Shown here piece by piece: positions 30,872 to 43,330 of a stretch of 64,000 nt of DNA (position 1 is its first letter; each line of letters opens with the position of its first letter). Source of the stretch: Siphonodentalium dalli (lineage: Eukaryota > Mollusca > Scaphopoda > Gadilida > Siphonodentaliidae); the NCBI GenBank assembly GCA_032622095.1, contig CP136066.1, positions 110,997,319-111,061,318 on the forward strand, read 5' to 3'. The notes beneath the pieces are model-generated. The model made no database searches, had not been told where the DNA came from, and saw only the letters and a list, made by a program, of their open reading frames with translations. The position numbers were made by a program, and so were the translations under genes.

Positions 30872-31233
30872 GACCCGCCATATCAAATCCAGTCGTAAGT
30901 CGGATTTTTTTACCCTGTGCCAATGCATTCTCTTATATATGCGAGTCGACAATAGGTCGCCTCGCATATATAAGAGAATGCATCGGCCTAACAATTTTAA
31001 TCATTTTTTTAAAATAAATGTTTCTGACAATTTTTAGGACATAAAATAAAAAACATCCATTACCCTGCAGGGAGCCCCACACATATATAGAAGAGTGTCG
31101 TCTGCTCATGTTTGTCTGGGGCTCTGTATGGGTGAAATTATAAAATTGTATGGTCGCCTGGCATATATAAGAGAATGCATTGGCACAGGGTAAAAAAAAT
31201 CCCGACTTACGACTGGGTTTGATATGGCGGATC
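30872..31233. mobile_element. MITE with CCGCCATATCAAATCC ends and the shared hairpin core
   Basis: The tips 'cgccatatcaaatccagtcg' and 'cgactgggtttgatatggcg' form ~45-bp inverted repeats extending into 'accctgtgccaatgcattc'. The core hairpin (30917-30991) is the same as in the TTAA families although the tips differ. AT-rich flanks are consistent with an ATAT-like target, unresolved. Confidence 0.75.
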
Positions 31234-31411
31234 ATATATATGATAATTATATGGTCGTGTTAAATTTATCCCAAGTTTCATTCGACGTAAACCAGCTAGT
31301 AAAATCAGTTGGGGTAATGTTGTTTTACGTTGAAGTCGCGTATCTTGCTATAGCAGACTTTGCGCCCCGATCCAATGGTCACGAGTGGTGGGATATTTTG
31401 GTCAGTTTTTA

Positions 31412-31735
31412 GCTCACCTGAGTCTCCGGTGAAGCTATAGACATCACTGCCCGTCCATTCGTCCACAATTATTTAAACATCTCCAGAAATATGCAACCGA
31501 ATGGATTCCTATTTGGTGTGGATGTTCCCCAGGTGACACACATTCAGATTTGTTCAAATGAGGTCACCAGGTCCCATAGTTGCGAAACAAGGGCCATAAC
31601 TATATCCCTTTATAGTAATTCTTAAAACGTCTTCTATGGAGGGTCTTTGGGTGACTGGTTCATACTTGTTCAAATGAGGTCATATATAGGCGGAGTAAAG
31701 GGACATAACTCTTAAATAATTTTATTATTTTTAGA
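31412..31735 (+). repeat. 'agctcacctgagtctccggtga' element, left part
   Basis: Begins with a dyad CACCTGAGTCTCCGGTG, then 'gcccgtccattcgtcc'. The units contain 'catttgttcaaatgaggtc' and 'gggccataac'. The matching right part lies at 33722-34490, ending 'tagggcttcttgttttt'. The middle is separated by ~2 kb of other DNA. Confidence 0.7.
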
Positions 31736-33630
31736 TTGAACTCCTTGCTCAATTTAAAGCCAGGGCGGCGTTCTTTGCAGAAATATTCATATTTGTTCAA
31801 ATCGCCATCAACAGAAGGAATATTAAAATATATATAGTTTTGTTCATATGCCAAAGATAATCAGCGCGTAAATAGTATACTGTCGACAAGACGTACGATG
31901 GTGTAGGTAAACAAGAGCCTGCTCATGTTACAGAAGTTGTGCTTCTGTTTACATAACACAGCGCAATTATATTGGTTGATCACGCTCTTTATTATTTCCA
32001 TATCAGTAAAACAGTAACAAATAACGCTCTTTGTGTTTACCATATCCGGATCTAAACAAAGCATACCCACCGCCCGTATCTTTAACAACAAAAAAATTCT
32101 AAAACAAAATCATTATTAATTTTTTGTTTTTGTTTTCAAATATATTTTTTTTAGATTTAGATTTAATTCCTTGCTCATAACGAACCAAAGCTGGACGCTT
32201 TGGGTAGTATATAGACTATATCTGATTTTGTGACGTCACCAATTATTATCTAATACGACACGGGTGTTTTGAATTTTAGCGACAACTTTTATTGCACATT
32301 AGATCGGTGGGCTTAAAGCATTAATGTCGTAATCGGAGGTAAACGTAATAATCTTTCAATTGCCGGCGTTCAATAATGAGGGGAGTTACTATCGGAATTA
32401 TGCACAGTGGAGTTCATTCGTAGCAGCGGTTTACATTTTATTGAGAACATAAGTATGACATATCAAGGACTGTCAAATATTTGCATATAGGAGTGTCCTA
32501 AAATATAAATCGCGCGTGCAATCGGAAAATCTCAATCTCTCTGGCAGGGCGGGAGACAATATTGGAATCAAAATCGAAATTCGTGCATCTGATAATCCTT
32601 AGATATCCTTCTATTTTCATGAATCGAAACGGAACACATATTTATGAACAAAGCAGACGATACATTCAGGTTATCGCGGATTCGGTGGATGGTGAAAGCT
32701 ACATAATGACGTTGTTCGTCGATTTTCGTTGAAATCGACACGATGACATTTTATGAATGAAATGAACATGATGAAATCGACAAGCTTCTTCGTATAGTAC
32801 ACATCTCAATCGGATTGCGCGCACAGCGTCAATAATATAATAGTTAATTGATACGCATCTATGAAATTATTTTTATAAGATTAAAAAAAGGTTCAGATAT
32901 ACCCTATATATTCGTGTGGTTTAGATGTGGTTCGTTAATTACACCAGCGTATAGTCATAATATTTAAAAAAAAAATTAAACCTGTTAAAAAACAAAACAA
33001 ACGAGAGGCCGTTCACGATCGGCAGATGTTTAACCTATCCCATGGCGATAGTTAATTGCTATGATCGGAATCATAATCTAGAGGTTTTATGATGAATCAC
33101 AGCGTATGCTGTACTAAACTATTGATTGGCAAATGAACATAACAACACAAATTATTTGAATTTATGGGTTAAAAGGGAAGGGTTAATATAACATCAAAAC
33201 TTTATATTCACATATATATGTGTACCTAATATTGGTTTTTGATCTTTTGATCTATCTCCACCTGACCATATCCCTTTAAGACTGGACAGTCTTCGTAATT
33301 GAACCTATCATAAGTAGTGGGGACCACTATGGAAATAAAGGATTTTCCATCCAAAATTATTTACATTGCTATTTCAATATGTATACATTTGTCAACTGTG
33401 TATAAATTGTATAGATATATATCATTGCCACTAAATAATCTTTAAAAAAATTGTGCTGGTTAAAGTGATTATAAAATAATTAATAAAATGCAGTGTTAAC
33501 AAAATCTAATTTGGAGTGACAGCTTTGTTGATTGATATCATCAAGCTCTCTGCCTGGTATATAAATGACTTGTGGATTATGATGACAAACTAACTCCCAA
33601 AGCCAAGTGTGTGATCTGACAGTTAGGCCA
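31736..33630. other. mostly unexplained stretch between two halves of a repeat element
   Basis: 31890-32070 resembles, in reverse complement, the 'aataaagagcgtt' block at 39060-39200 and 46260-46390. The remainder (32100-33600) is AT-rich with no supported gene. The segment 33510-33630 has tRNA-like words ('gtgtgatctgacagttaggcc') that may be a decayed SINE. Confidence 0.4.
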
Positions 33631-33722
33631 TTAACCCTTTCATGATGGGCGCTGCGCTGGTGCAGCATTAAAGATAATGTGCCAGTGCATTCTCTTATAT
33701 ATGCGACCCTCCCATAGGGAGC
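33631..33722 (+). mobile_element. truncated TTAA MITE (CCCTTTCATGATGGG family)
   Basis: Starts TTAACCCTTTCATGATGGGC and runs through the first hairpin arm, then breaks at the loop ('ctcccataggga'). There it joins the repeat element continuing from 31735. The second arm is absent. Confidence 0.7.
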
Positions 33723-34490
33723 CAGGGACATAACTTGTCCACCCATTGTAATTCTTAAAACATTTTCGTATCAATAACCATCAGGCCTGTTCAGCTTATA
33801 TTTGATATGGGTGACTGGGATTCAGATTTGGTTCAGAATTGGATCACTGGGTCAAATAGGGGCCGAGCCACGGACATAATTCTTTCCCTCAATAGTTATT
33901 CTTAAAACATCTTCTCAAGAACCATTTGGCATATTTAGCATATATTTGGTATGGAGAGTCCTTGGGTGACTGGGATTCAGATTTGTTCAATGGGGTCACC
34001 AGGTCAAATAGGGGTGAAACCAGGGACATAACTCTTCCCCCATAGTAATTCTTAAATTAGTTCCTCTTCGAGAGCCATCAGGCATATTTACTAGTAGCTT
34101 ATATGTAGTATGTAGGGTCCTTGTGTTACTTGAAACTTGGTTACAGATTTACTAAAATGGGTTCGACCTTTCAATAAATGATGTTTGGTGTATATGGCCT
34201 ATGGAGGGTTGGGATAAAAATGTGTTTAAATGGGGTCCACTGTTAAAAAAGGGGGGCATGTCAGGTTGGAACTTTGCAACAGATAGGAAAGCTTGAGGTA
34301 TCAGTCGTACAATTCCAACATGTGCAAAGGAATTTTATGAACTTGGGATCGTGTTTGCTTCAGTTGGGAGGGAGCAGACTATTTGGGGTTGGGGGGTCAG
34401 GCCATGCAGTTGACAATTTCAAGGTGGACACCCCACTTCACAATGGAGACCCTCTAGCTACGTCCCTCTTTAGGGCTTCTTGTTTTTAAG
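33722..34490 (+). repeat. 'agctcacctgag' element, right part
   Basis: Tandem units with 'tgggattcagatttg', 'ggtcaaataggggc' and 'agggacataactctt'. It ends with 'aggtggacaccccacttca' and 'agggcttcttgttttt'. The closing motif is shared with the array families at 39650 and 41760. Confidence 0.7.
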
Positions 34491-34714
34491 TGATTTTGAC
34501 AAGTACTGTCTCTTATGGTGTTCCTAGTTCCAGTCTTTACAGTCTGGTGAGCGTCTCCACATTCATTGGCTGTCTTGTTATGGTTTTACAGACAAATTAA
34601 TACACGGTGCTGTATACATCGGAAACAGTGACATCATACGGTTACAAGAAAACTAAGATGCATGCATCAGGTCGCCCGTGAACTATCTACCATAGAATTG
34701 TTGTAGCTATCGAT

Positions 34715-35095
34715 TATACATTTTGGAATATATGTGTGTATGTATGAATGCATGTGTGTATGTGTTATAGACTCTTAACACTGATCGACCGATCCGACTC
34801 GGATTTGGTATTTAACGTGTCAACTTGACCTCGCTCATAGGCATGTTTCTGGACCTTGACCGATCCGACTAAAATTTTGTGTGTAGGACTACTTCGATCC
34901 CGGGAGCAATATGGACGGGTCCAAATTCACGTGGGACCATGTCATCGAACGTGCTGATATAGGCATGTTTCTGGACCAATTGAACAATAGTTTGTCCAGA
35001 CGCTGTATATACCGGGCACTGCCCAGATGGAGGCGATCACAAAGAAACCCCTAAATAGCCCGAACGAAGTCGGGTACATCAGCTAGTCTAATATA
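34715..35095 (+). repeat. dispersed 'cattttggaatatatgtgtg' element, copy 2
   Basis: Same ordered blocks as 22080-22400, ending 'cgaacgaagtcgggtacatcagctag'. It is followed directly by a related but distinct copy at 35085-35575. Confidence 0.75.
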
Positions 35096-35575
35096 TATTT
35101 TGGGACTTTTGTCTGTCTGTTTGTCTCTTAGCTATGGCCGGGAAAACTGCCGGACTGATTTGACGAAATTTGATACCTAGGGGAAATTATTTCCAGGGAG
35201 TATTTTGGACGGGTCAAATCTTGACCCCGACCTGACTTTGACATTCAAAAAGATCAATTCAATGTCAAATCTGGTAAAACGGAAGGATTTCAACGAAATT
35301 TGATACCTACCGTTACTTTTGTCCCAGGAGTGTTTTGGATGGGTCAAATCACGACCCTGACCTTCAAAATTGTCAATTCAAGGTCAAATCGGGTAAAGCT
35401 GGGCGGATTTCGACGGACACTTTTGTCCGGGAAGTGTTTTGGACGGGTCAAATCGTGACCCCGACATGACATTCACCTTTAAAATGGTCAATTCAAGGTT
35501 AAATCGCGCAATTCTCCGAAAATCAGAGGGGAACATCCCGGACGAAGTCGGGTCCACCAGCTAGTATTATATATT
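35085..35575 (+). repeat. related element with three diverged ~115-bp units
   Basis: From 'ctagtctaatatatatttt' to 'cgggtccaccagctagtat'. The units repeat 'acgaaatttgatacctac', 'gtgttttggatgggtcaaa' and 'caattcaaggtcaaatc'. CTAG occurs at both ends. Confidence 0.7.
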
Positions 35576-35729
35576 TCTAGATTTAGTTACAAACTAAATA
35601 TTCAAATATGTTTATTCTCATTAAACCATATTTACAAATACAGTATTTGACAGGAATGCGGAAAGTTGAAGTACCTACGTAATACTGGCTATCCGCATGA
35701 AGAGATATACATGTATATAAAAACCAAAA

Positions 35730-36240
35730 TAGAAGATGACTGCTGGCGACAATGTTTTCCAAAAAAAATTCAAAGCATTCGATAGCTCCCATCTAGATGT
35801 CACCCCGAAGATCAATATGAAGTTTGGTGACTATCAGATGAGGGATATGTCTGTACAGTTGCTAAACAATTCAGTCATACAAAGAGTAAGATACCAAATT
35901 GCTGCATGTGGTCATGTTTTTTAACGAAATTCGGAAAAATTAGATTACTCTCACCCTGGTTATCAAGAAGATCATTGTGGAATTTGATGACGATCGGACA
36001 AGGGATGTCGTCTGTATGATCAACCAAATTATTTAGCCATAAAAATAGTAAAATTCAAGATCACCGCTGGTAGTGATGTTTTCACAAGGAAAGTCTGAGA
36101 ACAAAATATGGCTCACATCTAGTGGTGACCCAAAATATCCACATGAGAAAAAGTTCTCCAATAAAAGCTGGCTGCAGGGTGCGCCAATGGATTCAAATTT
36201 GAAATTTAGCAGGGTGTATTGCTGGTGGACATGTTTTCCC
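35730..36240 (-). repeat. subfamily B monomers, reverse orientation
   Basis: Three diverged monomers with 'gatagctcccatctagatg', 'accccgaagatcaatatga' and 'aagtttggtgactatcag', the reverse complement of the 13930-15230 unit. Confidence 0.75.
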
Positions 36241-36724
36241 CGCATATTTGATAGACTGATGGACAAAACCACTGAATCCGTTGAATCAATATACATGTAC
36301 ACATGGATTCATTTATATGCACGGTTGTACACAGTACTGGTATATAAAGGTACTGCAAATAACTATATTACTAGTATACACAAAATAAACTATATATCAT
36401 GGCTATGGGTTCTAATATCCGAACATGACAGCTGAGAACTTGGTGTGAATCGAACAGTGGTGGGGTCTCAAGCATATCTACCCCTCCACGTTAGAAATAT
36501 GCCATTAAATGGCATAAGTATAATCTAGCTTGAGGACAGAAGTGATCCATAAAACCCCCCTTAATTCAACCAGGTCCTCACACACGATGTATGGTCGATC
36601 ACATGATGATCTAGGGGGGATTATAATTGTTGTATAAAAACAGCACTACATGTAAATATAAAATAAAATAGTGCTACATCTTATTACAGATTATTGCCAC
36701 ATATAATCAGTGACTATACAGACA

Positions 36725-37040
36725 GTCTGACAAAATAAAGTTTCAGTGACACTCTATCCGAAGAGGGGGGTAATTTCATCTGTTACAGTCAATGGAGCAA
36801 TTATGAATCTGGAAAGGTGAAATTTCTAAGTAATACTAGATATCGACATGACGCGATAACATATAACGTAAATGCAATATGGCCGCTGGCGACCATTTTT
36901 TCCTATGAAATTCAAAAAATATTTGATAGCTCTCATCTGATAGATCAATATCAAGATAAATATGAAGTTTGGTGATGATCGGATGAGTGAAGTGGACTGT
37001 GCTAAAGGGTTCAGTAATGCTTAAAAAGATTCTTACCTTA
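36725..37040 (-). repeat. subfamily B monomer with element left end
   Basis: Starts 'tttcagtgacactctatccg' and resembles the left ends at 53385 and 56112 ('gtgtcattgacactgtagc'). It then carries a monomer ('gatagctctcatctgatag', 'aagtttggtgatgatcgga'). Confidence 0.6.
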
Positions 37041-37299
37041 ATATTTTTATGTTCACTTTATAAACTTCACTGAGTCATCTTTGTCATGTATTGAATATGA
37101 TATCTTTTGTTAACAGTTTATAAACCATGTATGTCTCATGTTCGTTATTATATTTTATGTGTGTATTATCATTAAATAAAGTTATAATTTAAAATAAATG
37201 TATTCACGTCCTAAATTATTATCTCACAAAAAAGCTCAAATACCCCAAAACACAATAGTTTAGAGTCGCCAATTAGTTAATCCGATTACCTATAACACT

Positions 37300-37780
37300 A
37301 GCACATAAGCCGCTTAACCTTTTAAATGGGGCCGACCGTTTACACTTTATAGAATGAAAGAACGAAAAGTTGAATAAAATCAACAAATTTGTGAATTTAA
37401 GAACAATTCAAACGTTAATGTTGTCCATGTCATAACCCGGACATATGTACTAAATTTCAGTCTTGTCCATTTATAAACAAAGAAGATAATGCGACATCAA
37501 GTCCGCTCACGACTTTTATTTTGGAGCCGGTCGCATACACTAGTGTGTTTCAGAACGAAAACAATTGAATAAAATCAACAAATTTGTAAATTTAAAAACA
37601 ATTCAAACGTTGTTGTATTCCATGTCCCAGCCCGGACGTATACACCAAATTTCAATAATATTCATTCAGAAACAACGGACCAAACGCTATATAACACCCG
37701 TATACAACTTTTATTTCGAGCCGGCCTCGGATACATTTTATAGTGTGTACCGTCGACTGGGGCGAGTTGGCCCTGGGGCC
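37300..37780 (+). repeat. two ~190-bp direct repeats
   Basis: Blocks beginning 'gttgaataaaatcaacaaat' near 37370 and 37563 repeat 'caattcaaacgtt', 'ccatgtc..agcccggac' and 'acaacttttatt..gagccgg'. The plus-strand frame 37565-37870 crosses the second unit and is not supported as a gene. Confidence 0.65.
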
Positions 37781-38041
37781 ATTGGGCTGATTCCGACACC
37801 TTCTATAATTTACAGTAGGTACCCGTTTACGCGTAGTTTAATTTCGAAAGTTCAGCAATTAATATCGTAAATAGAGCGACTGTATTTGACAGAGAATGCC
37901 TCTGTTATTGATTATTAAGTTGCTATACATTAAAAACGACAAATTCACATGCTCGTTCAAGCGCAGTAGTCTATTTTCGCCATGTTAAAGGACGTCCACA
38001 AATACCAAATAACGCTAACCTACTGTTTTACACGTAAACTG

Positions 38042-38633
38042 TTAAAGGGATACTGTACGCCATTTTCATTAAATTTCCGGTGACAACAACGATCTAATAT
38101 CGATAATATATAGAAACATAAGTAACTTGAGTCGAAGATGTATTCTGTAAACGCTCAGGTTAATAGGCTATCTTAAAAATTCATAATTTAAAAGTTAATA
38201 ATTTGATATAAATTGAATTTATGACTGGAGCCATAAAATGGCGTCAATTAAATTACGAATTTCCGTAATAAAATAAATTAATTGAGGGATACTGGATTGT
38301 TAAACCGATCGCACACACGATCGCTTAAAATATTATGATGATACGGGGAGAACACTCAAGCCACCCACTGACTAGCGACGATACAATAACTTAAATGATT
38401 ATTTGGGACTAGTATGCCTATAATATAACTTTTATTTGATTCATTTGCTTGAAAAATTGTACAAAAATTACTCGACAACGACAATTTGTATTTTTGCATT
38501 CCGGTAAATTTGTCATCCGTAACACTACTTCGTACTCAACAGACTTTCAAATAATGAAAAAATTGTTACCTTATTCTCCGACTCGGAGACTATAGAAACC
38601 AACAACAACATTTGGCGTACAGTACCCCTTTAA
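38042..38633. mobile_element. TTAA-flanked MITE, AGGGATACTGTACGCC family
   Basis: TTAA at 38042-38045 and 38630-38633. The tips AGGGATACTGTACGCC and GGCGTACAGTACCCCT are inverted repeats with one mismatch. About 590 bp, with no coding content. Confidence 0.85.
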
Positions 38634-38873
38634 CATATTTGGGCTGAATTCATCTGATGCGGTATTATTCCTCGAAATAAATAACAAAACTGTCGTTACT
38701 TCAAATGTAGCCGAAATGTAGTTTGGGCTAACATTTACACAAATGCTGCGTCTGTTTTTCCTTGGCACACACGTTGCACAATTAACCACCACTAGAGAAC
38801 CGCCCAAATTGGGTGAAATAATGATGTATTATAATCTAACTTTCATGTTAAAGACACGATTGGCCTTGGCGGT

Positions 38874-39350
38874 GGGTATCCTGTGAAAATATATCCACCC
38901 GTCAAAAACCGCCACAAACAGAAAGAACATCAAAATGTAGACAGACTTTGTCCGTATACAAATAAGAAATATCGCATCAACAGTATGTTATGGTCATATG
39001 TTTGACCATTGTTATGTAAACAACAGCATAAAAAGTTACTTTTCTGGTGTTTGTTTATATTATGATGGTAAACATAAAGAGCGTTCTTTGTGGGTGAATT
39101 CCTGATATGGAACGAATAAAGAGCGTTTATGCCATTTGTGTGTGATTAGCCAGCGGCATTGTGCTGTCTTCTGTAACACAATCAGGCTCTTGCTTAGGTA
39201 AAATATAGTAAATCTGTATGATAACATGCTGTTTATGCGATTGTCATGGTATATATGAACTGAACTGTATGCGTTTTAATGTTTTTCTGTTTACGGTGTT
39301 TGGGACAAATATGAATATTTTCGACTATTAAGGCCGCACGTGCCTTTAAT
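38874..39350 (+). repeat. 477-bp direct repeat, copy 1
   Basis: Runs from 'gggtatcctgtgaaaatat' to 'gccgcacgtgcctttaat'. The second copy at 46068-46537 is in the same orientation with few differences. It includes the paired 'ataaagagcgtt' motifs. Confidence 0.9.
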
Positions 39351-39477
39351 CTGGGCATATAATATGCCGCATAATTACGAATAATCGTTGTTTACATTTA
39401 ATTCACACTGTCACTGCGAGGCCAAATGAGTTCGTCCCCAATCGACGACGAGCATGCATGCAATCATGCAGGGATGT

Positions 39478-40315
39478 GGCGACAGGGGTGGGGTGTCTCA
39501 CCCCCACTACAGTAGTTAGAAATTTCACACCAACAATAGTTTGATTTTCTAATGAATCATTAGTGGGAAATTTGTTGTTTTTTATACCAACAGTGATATA
39601 CTTTCCTGCTTTTGGTCAAAATCTTGGAGTGAAATGGCCATCAGTTTTTTCAACCTTGGGGGGGGGTGTCAGGTTGGAAATTTCCAACACTTAATTGGAG
39701 AGCTTGGTGTCAGTCTATAGGATTGTGCAGTTTTCAGGTTCATATTTCAAAAAATTTCTCCCACTGGGCTGGGGGTCCTGTACGTTCCTCTCCGAAGGCC
39801 AGTCAAAAACTGATAATCAATTTAAAAGAAGTTGACGTCTGAATTTGCCTGGAGTTAGACATCTAGATGTTAGGATTTTTGCAGTTTTCATGTTTATATT
39901 TTTTAACTTTCTCACATTGCGGCCGAGGGATCCAAGTCCCTCTCCCGTGGCCAGTTGAAAACTGATAATTTATATATTTTTAAATTGACGCCTTATTTAG
40001 ACTGGAGTTTGACCTCTAGATGCTATGATTTTACAGTTTTGAGTTTCAGATTTCAATTTTATCTCCCACTGTGGCCGAGGGGTCCTGATCCCTCCCCGGT
40101 GGCCAGTTGAAATTGCTAATCGATAATAAAAAAAAACCGAGGGCCGAATTTTCCTGGAGTTAGACGTCTATAGATGCAAGGATTTTGCAGTTTTTAGGTT
40201 CAGATTAAAAAAAAATCCCACTGGGCCGAACCATACATGGTCTGTTCACTTCCCTCCTCGGTAGTCAGCCAGAGACTAATTAATATTCATTCAAATAAAT
40301 TTAAATAAAAGGTGC
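39478..40315 (+). repeat. element with ~185-bp tandem units ('ggagttagac')
   Basis: Four diverged units with 'tggagttagacatctagat', 'gattttgcagttttcagg' and 'gatccctccccggtggccag'-like text. It opens with 'ggggtgtctcacccccac' and contains several G runs. Confidence 0.7.
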
Positions 40316-40317
40316 TG

Positions 40318-41780
40318 ACCAAAATGTCCCCCGACGAAGGTGGCAGGTTTGAAGGATTTGTGGATTTCAGATCCCTATACTGCAAACTGTAGGAGGCATT
40401 GATTACACCAATATAATACAAAGTGCATATTCACTTAAATAATTATGTTGCACATCTTCAATGTGTCGAGAAAGAGTAAATAACTCTAAAATCAATGTCG
40501 AAAACTGGCACTAACTCCAGGGGGGGGGGTGCGGAAAATAATTGCGGGACACAACGTACCGGGGGTGGGGGGGGGGGGGGGGGGGGGGGGGTACCTAGGC
40601 GTAAAAAATTTACACGTAAATTTTTTCCTTATTCATTTAGGGGGGGGGTTGTCGGAAAAAAATTGCATTTTCAGACTCACAACTTCAATTTTCTCTCATT
40701 TTATAGAATATGGATTAACCTTAATATCCAAATCATATATACATGAGTAGTACAATCCACCTAAAACAATTTTGGATAACCACTGTCTTGGTTTACATGT
40801 GATATTGACCCCATTAACCCTCTTAATAATGCCGACTATGTCAGTGTCTACCCATAGAATGCAGAATTCTACCCTGCGATCGCTTATCTGGCAAATTTTT
40901 ACTGCAGAACTATCCCAAGTATTAAACAATTTCTCATCCAATGGTATCAGAAAACAGTTATACGCTGCATGGTATCTCACTCATCTCATTTGCATCTTTT
41001 TCAAAGTCGAGGTAATGACTAGTTGTCATTTTTAAAAGTGCATACAAAGCGTTGCGATCACCAATATACATGTTTGTACATGTCATGACATTACGAGGTA
41101 CAAATCTGCGTTCTACTGGTAGACAACGAGTCAATGACCATTTTAGTCATAATAATCTAAACTAAGTTACCAAGCACCTTCTCGTGAATTGTATGCTCCG
41201 GTGTTTTTTTCGGTTTCCGGTCAAACCGAGTTGTTGTCCGGCTGGGGTAGATTTGATTTTTCTGGGGGGGGGGGGGGGGGGTGGGGCAATGGTCAGTGGA
41301 AAAAAACTGCAGTTTTTGCTGTTTTTTGGGGGGGGGGGTATACCAAACCGAAGAAAACAGTTTTTTCCACCCTGTGTCTGCAGTTTTTCCGCCCCCCCCC
41401 CCCCTGCTAACTCCACCAAAAGGAGCCCGACTGAACTCAAAATCGCAATTTATAATGCGTGTTGACTTCTGTTCCAAGTTTAACAGAAATTGACTGGAAT
41501 ATGACGGAATACAGGCTCGGACAAAAGATGCGTCCCAGGATGTACGATTCTATGTCCAAAAAGGGCAATAACTCCGCCAAAATGACTTCGACTGAACTCA
41601 AAATCGCAGGTGCGCAGGTTCCCATGCTAATTCATATATGCGCAAAGTTAAAAAATATATATACCAGAAAATGACAGAACACAGGCTCGGACAATGTTAC
41701 GGACGGACGGACGAAGGTCATTATACTATAGCTTAGTTTAGTCTGGTCCAATTATGGGGGGGGGGTGTAGTTAGAAATTC
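40318..41780 (-). repeat. 'gaaggtggcaggtttgaagg' element with poly-G runs
   Basis: The start 'gtcccccgacgaaggtggc' is the reverse complement of the end of 43330-44090. Contains G runs at 40567-40591 (25) and 41264-41281 (18) and a C run near 41392. Units have 'actgaactcaaaatcgcag' and 'acaggctcggacaaaagat'. The many proline- and glycine-rich frames here come from the homopolymers. Confidence 0.7.
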
Positions 41781-42139
41781 CAAGATGGACACCCCCCAAC
41801 GAAGACCACGCCCTCCATGCATACCGCATATAATCACATTACATAATTATGGCATTTACCAAATACTGTTTTCCAAAAAATATATAGCACTTTGTGTGAT
41901 GAATTACTTGAAAATATTCCAGGCATATTTGCAACAGTGTCAACGCAACCTTAGCTGTAGAATTGTGGACATATTGAAACGAAGATACAGGCGATCGCAA
42001 ATAACTTACCTTCAATTAAATAATTTGGCATATCCCCACACAAAGCAATCACGTCCACTTGTGTTTTTTTCCCAATATCTGCGATTTCTGGTTGATTTGA
42101 GGGCCGTATGGCATCCAACGCTATTGCTCCATTGACCTT

Positions 42140-43330
42140 AAGCTACCGACAGGTAAACCATAATGACTATACATTTTCTACCGCGCGACATAGTTCCAAA
42201 ATTAATGCACATTGCATAAATATAACATGTATGTAGGAACTCCTCAAAAGAATCACGTTTGGGTTATATAGCAACGGAATCTTATTATTTCCTCCAGATG
42301 ACTTGCCGTTGTTTGGTGTTGATTTGAGAGGTAAAACAATAGCACGTGATAATCAAAGGCATATTTCCTTAATTTTGTATACCTTTCTTGTGTTGCAAAT
42401 GTTTACGCGCACGAAATGGCGTCGTCCATAATATAAAGCTGTTTTTCATACGGGTGATGTTCCGCATTTGAATTTCCACCAAAAAAAAACACTGCAAACA
42501 ATGTAAGCGCATCTTGAATCTATCACAGGTGTCTGTAAAATGTCACATTCTTTTTATGTTTAATTTATTCTTGTTTTTCTGGTAAATTTAAGATAGTGAC
42601 AGGAAACACGCTCGTAAAATGTGTAATTCACGACAAGATAAAGGAAAACTGATGGTAATTGTACGGAGAAGCTTAAAGGGACATGACCGGCCATTTGAAC
42701 CTCCAAATTCTAGCAAAGATAAATTGCCAAAGTTGAGAGCTGTTTTCATTTTTTGTTTTCCCGAACAAACAGGGACAAAAAAATTTTTCGAACAAAAGTG
42801 AGACGAACTCTCTTTATTGTATTGTTGGGGTAGGTAAATTTTTGTTCTGGAGACCTGTGGTTATCACGGTGATGTATATATGTTTCAAATATGCGTGTCT
42901 CTGTTGTTATAACGTCATAAAATCGTTTTCTGGCGCCCGGGTCTTGTCGCCCACTGTATGGATGGTATGATAACACTCCGTCTCGAATTACTGAACATGT
43001 ACGGTACTACAATAACCCGTAAAAATAATTATTTCCCTTCACCACAATGGAACCGGGTCTGATTCTAGCTTCTTCAACATGGAACAATAAAGATCGTTCC
43101 TTGATTGGTTATTCTTGATATTGTATTATAAGAATAAAGAGCGTTTGTCTCATTTCTGTACGGCAAATTGAAAACACCTGCATCGCTATTAAGCACTATG
43201 ACTTTTAAGGTAAGAGTAAATATATATATACAAATATTAAAGCCTGCGTATAGCTCGGTATTTACCAGTCTACCTTTGTATTTCCCTCCTTCCAAATTAT
43301 GTATAGTCCTATCCTATAATTGTCCCCCGA
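42140..43330. other. unique-looking stretch, no supported gene
   Basis: The frames at 42619-42801 (+) and 42746-42976 (-) have no family resemblance or splice context. 43086-43145 holds two 'aataaagagcgtt'-like motifs 48 bp apart, discussed in the findings. Confidence 0.35.

Noticed and set aside
37565-37870. 101-codon plus-strand frame
   Set aside because: It crosses one of two ~190-bp direct repeats; the sister repeat has stops in the same frame.
41157-41477. Proline- and glycine-rich frames on both strands
   Set aside because: These are produced by the G and C homopolymer runs in a repeat element.
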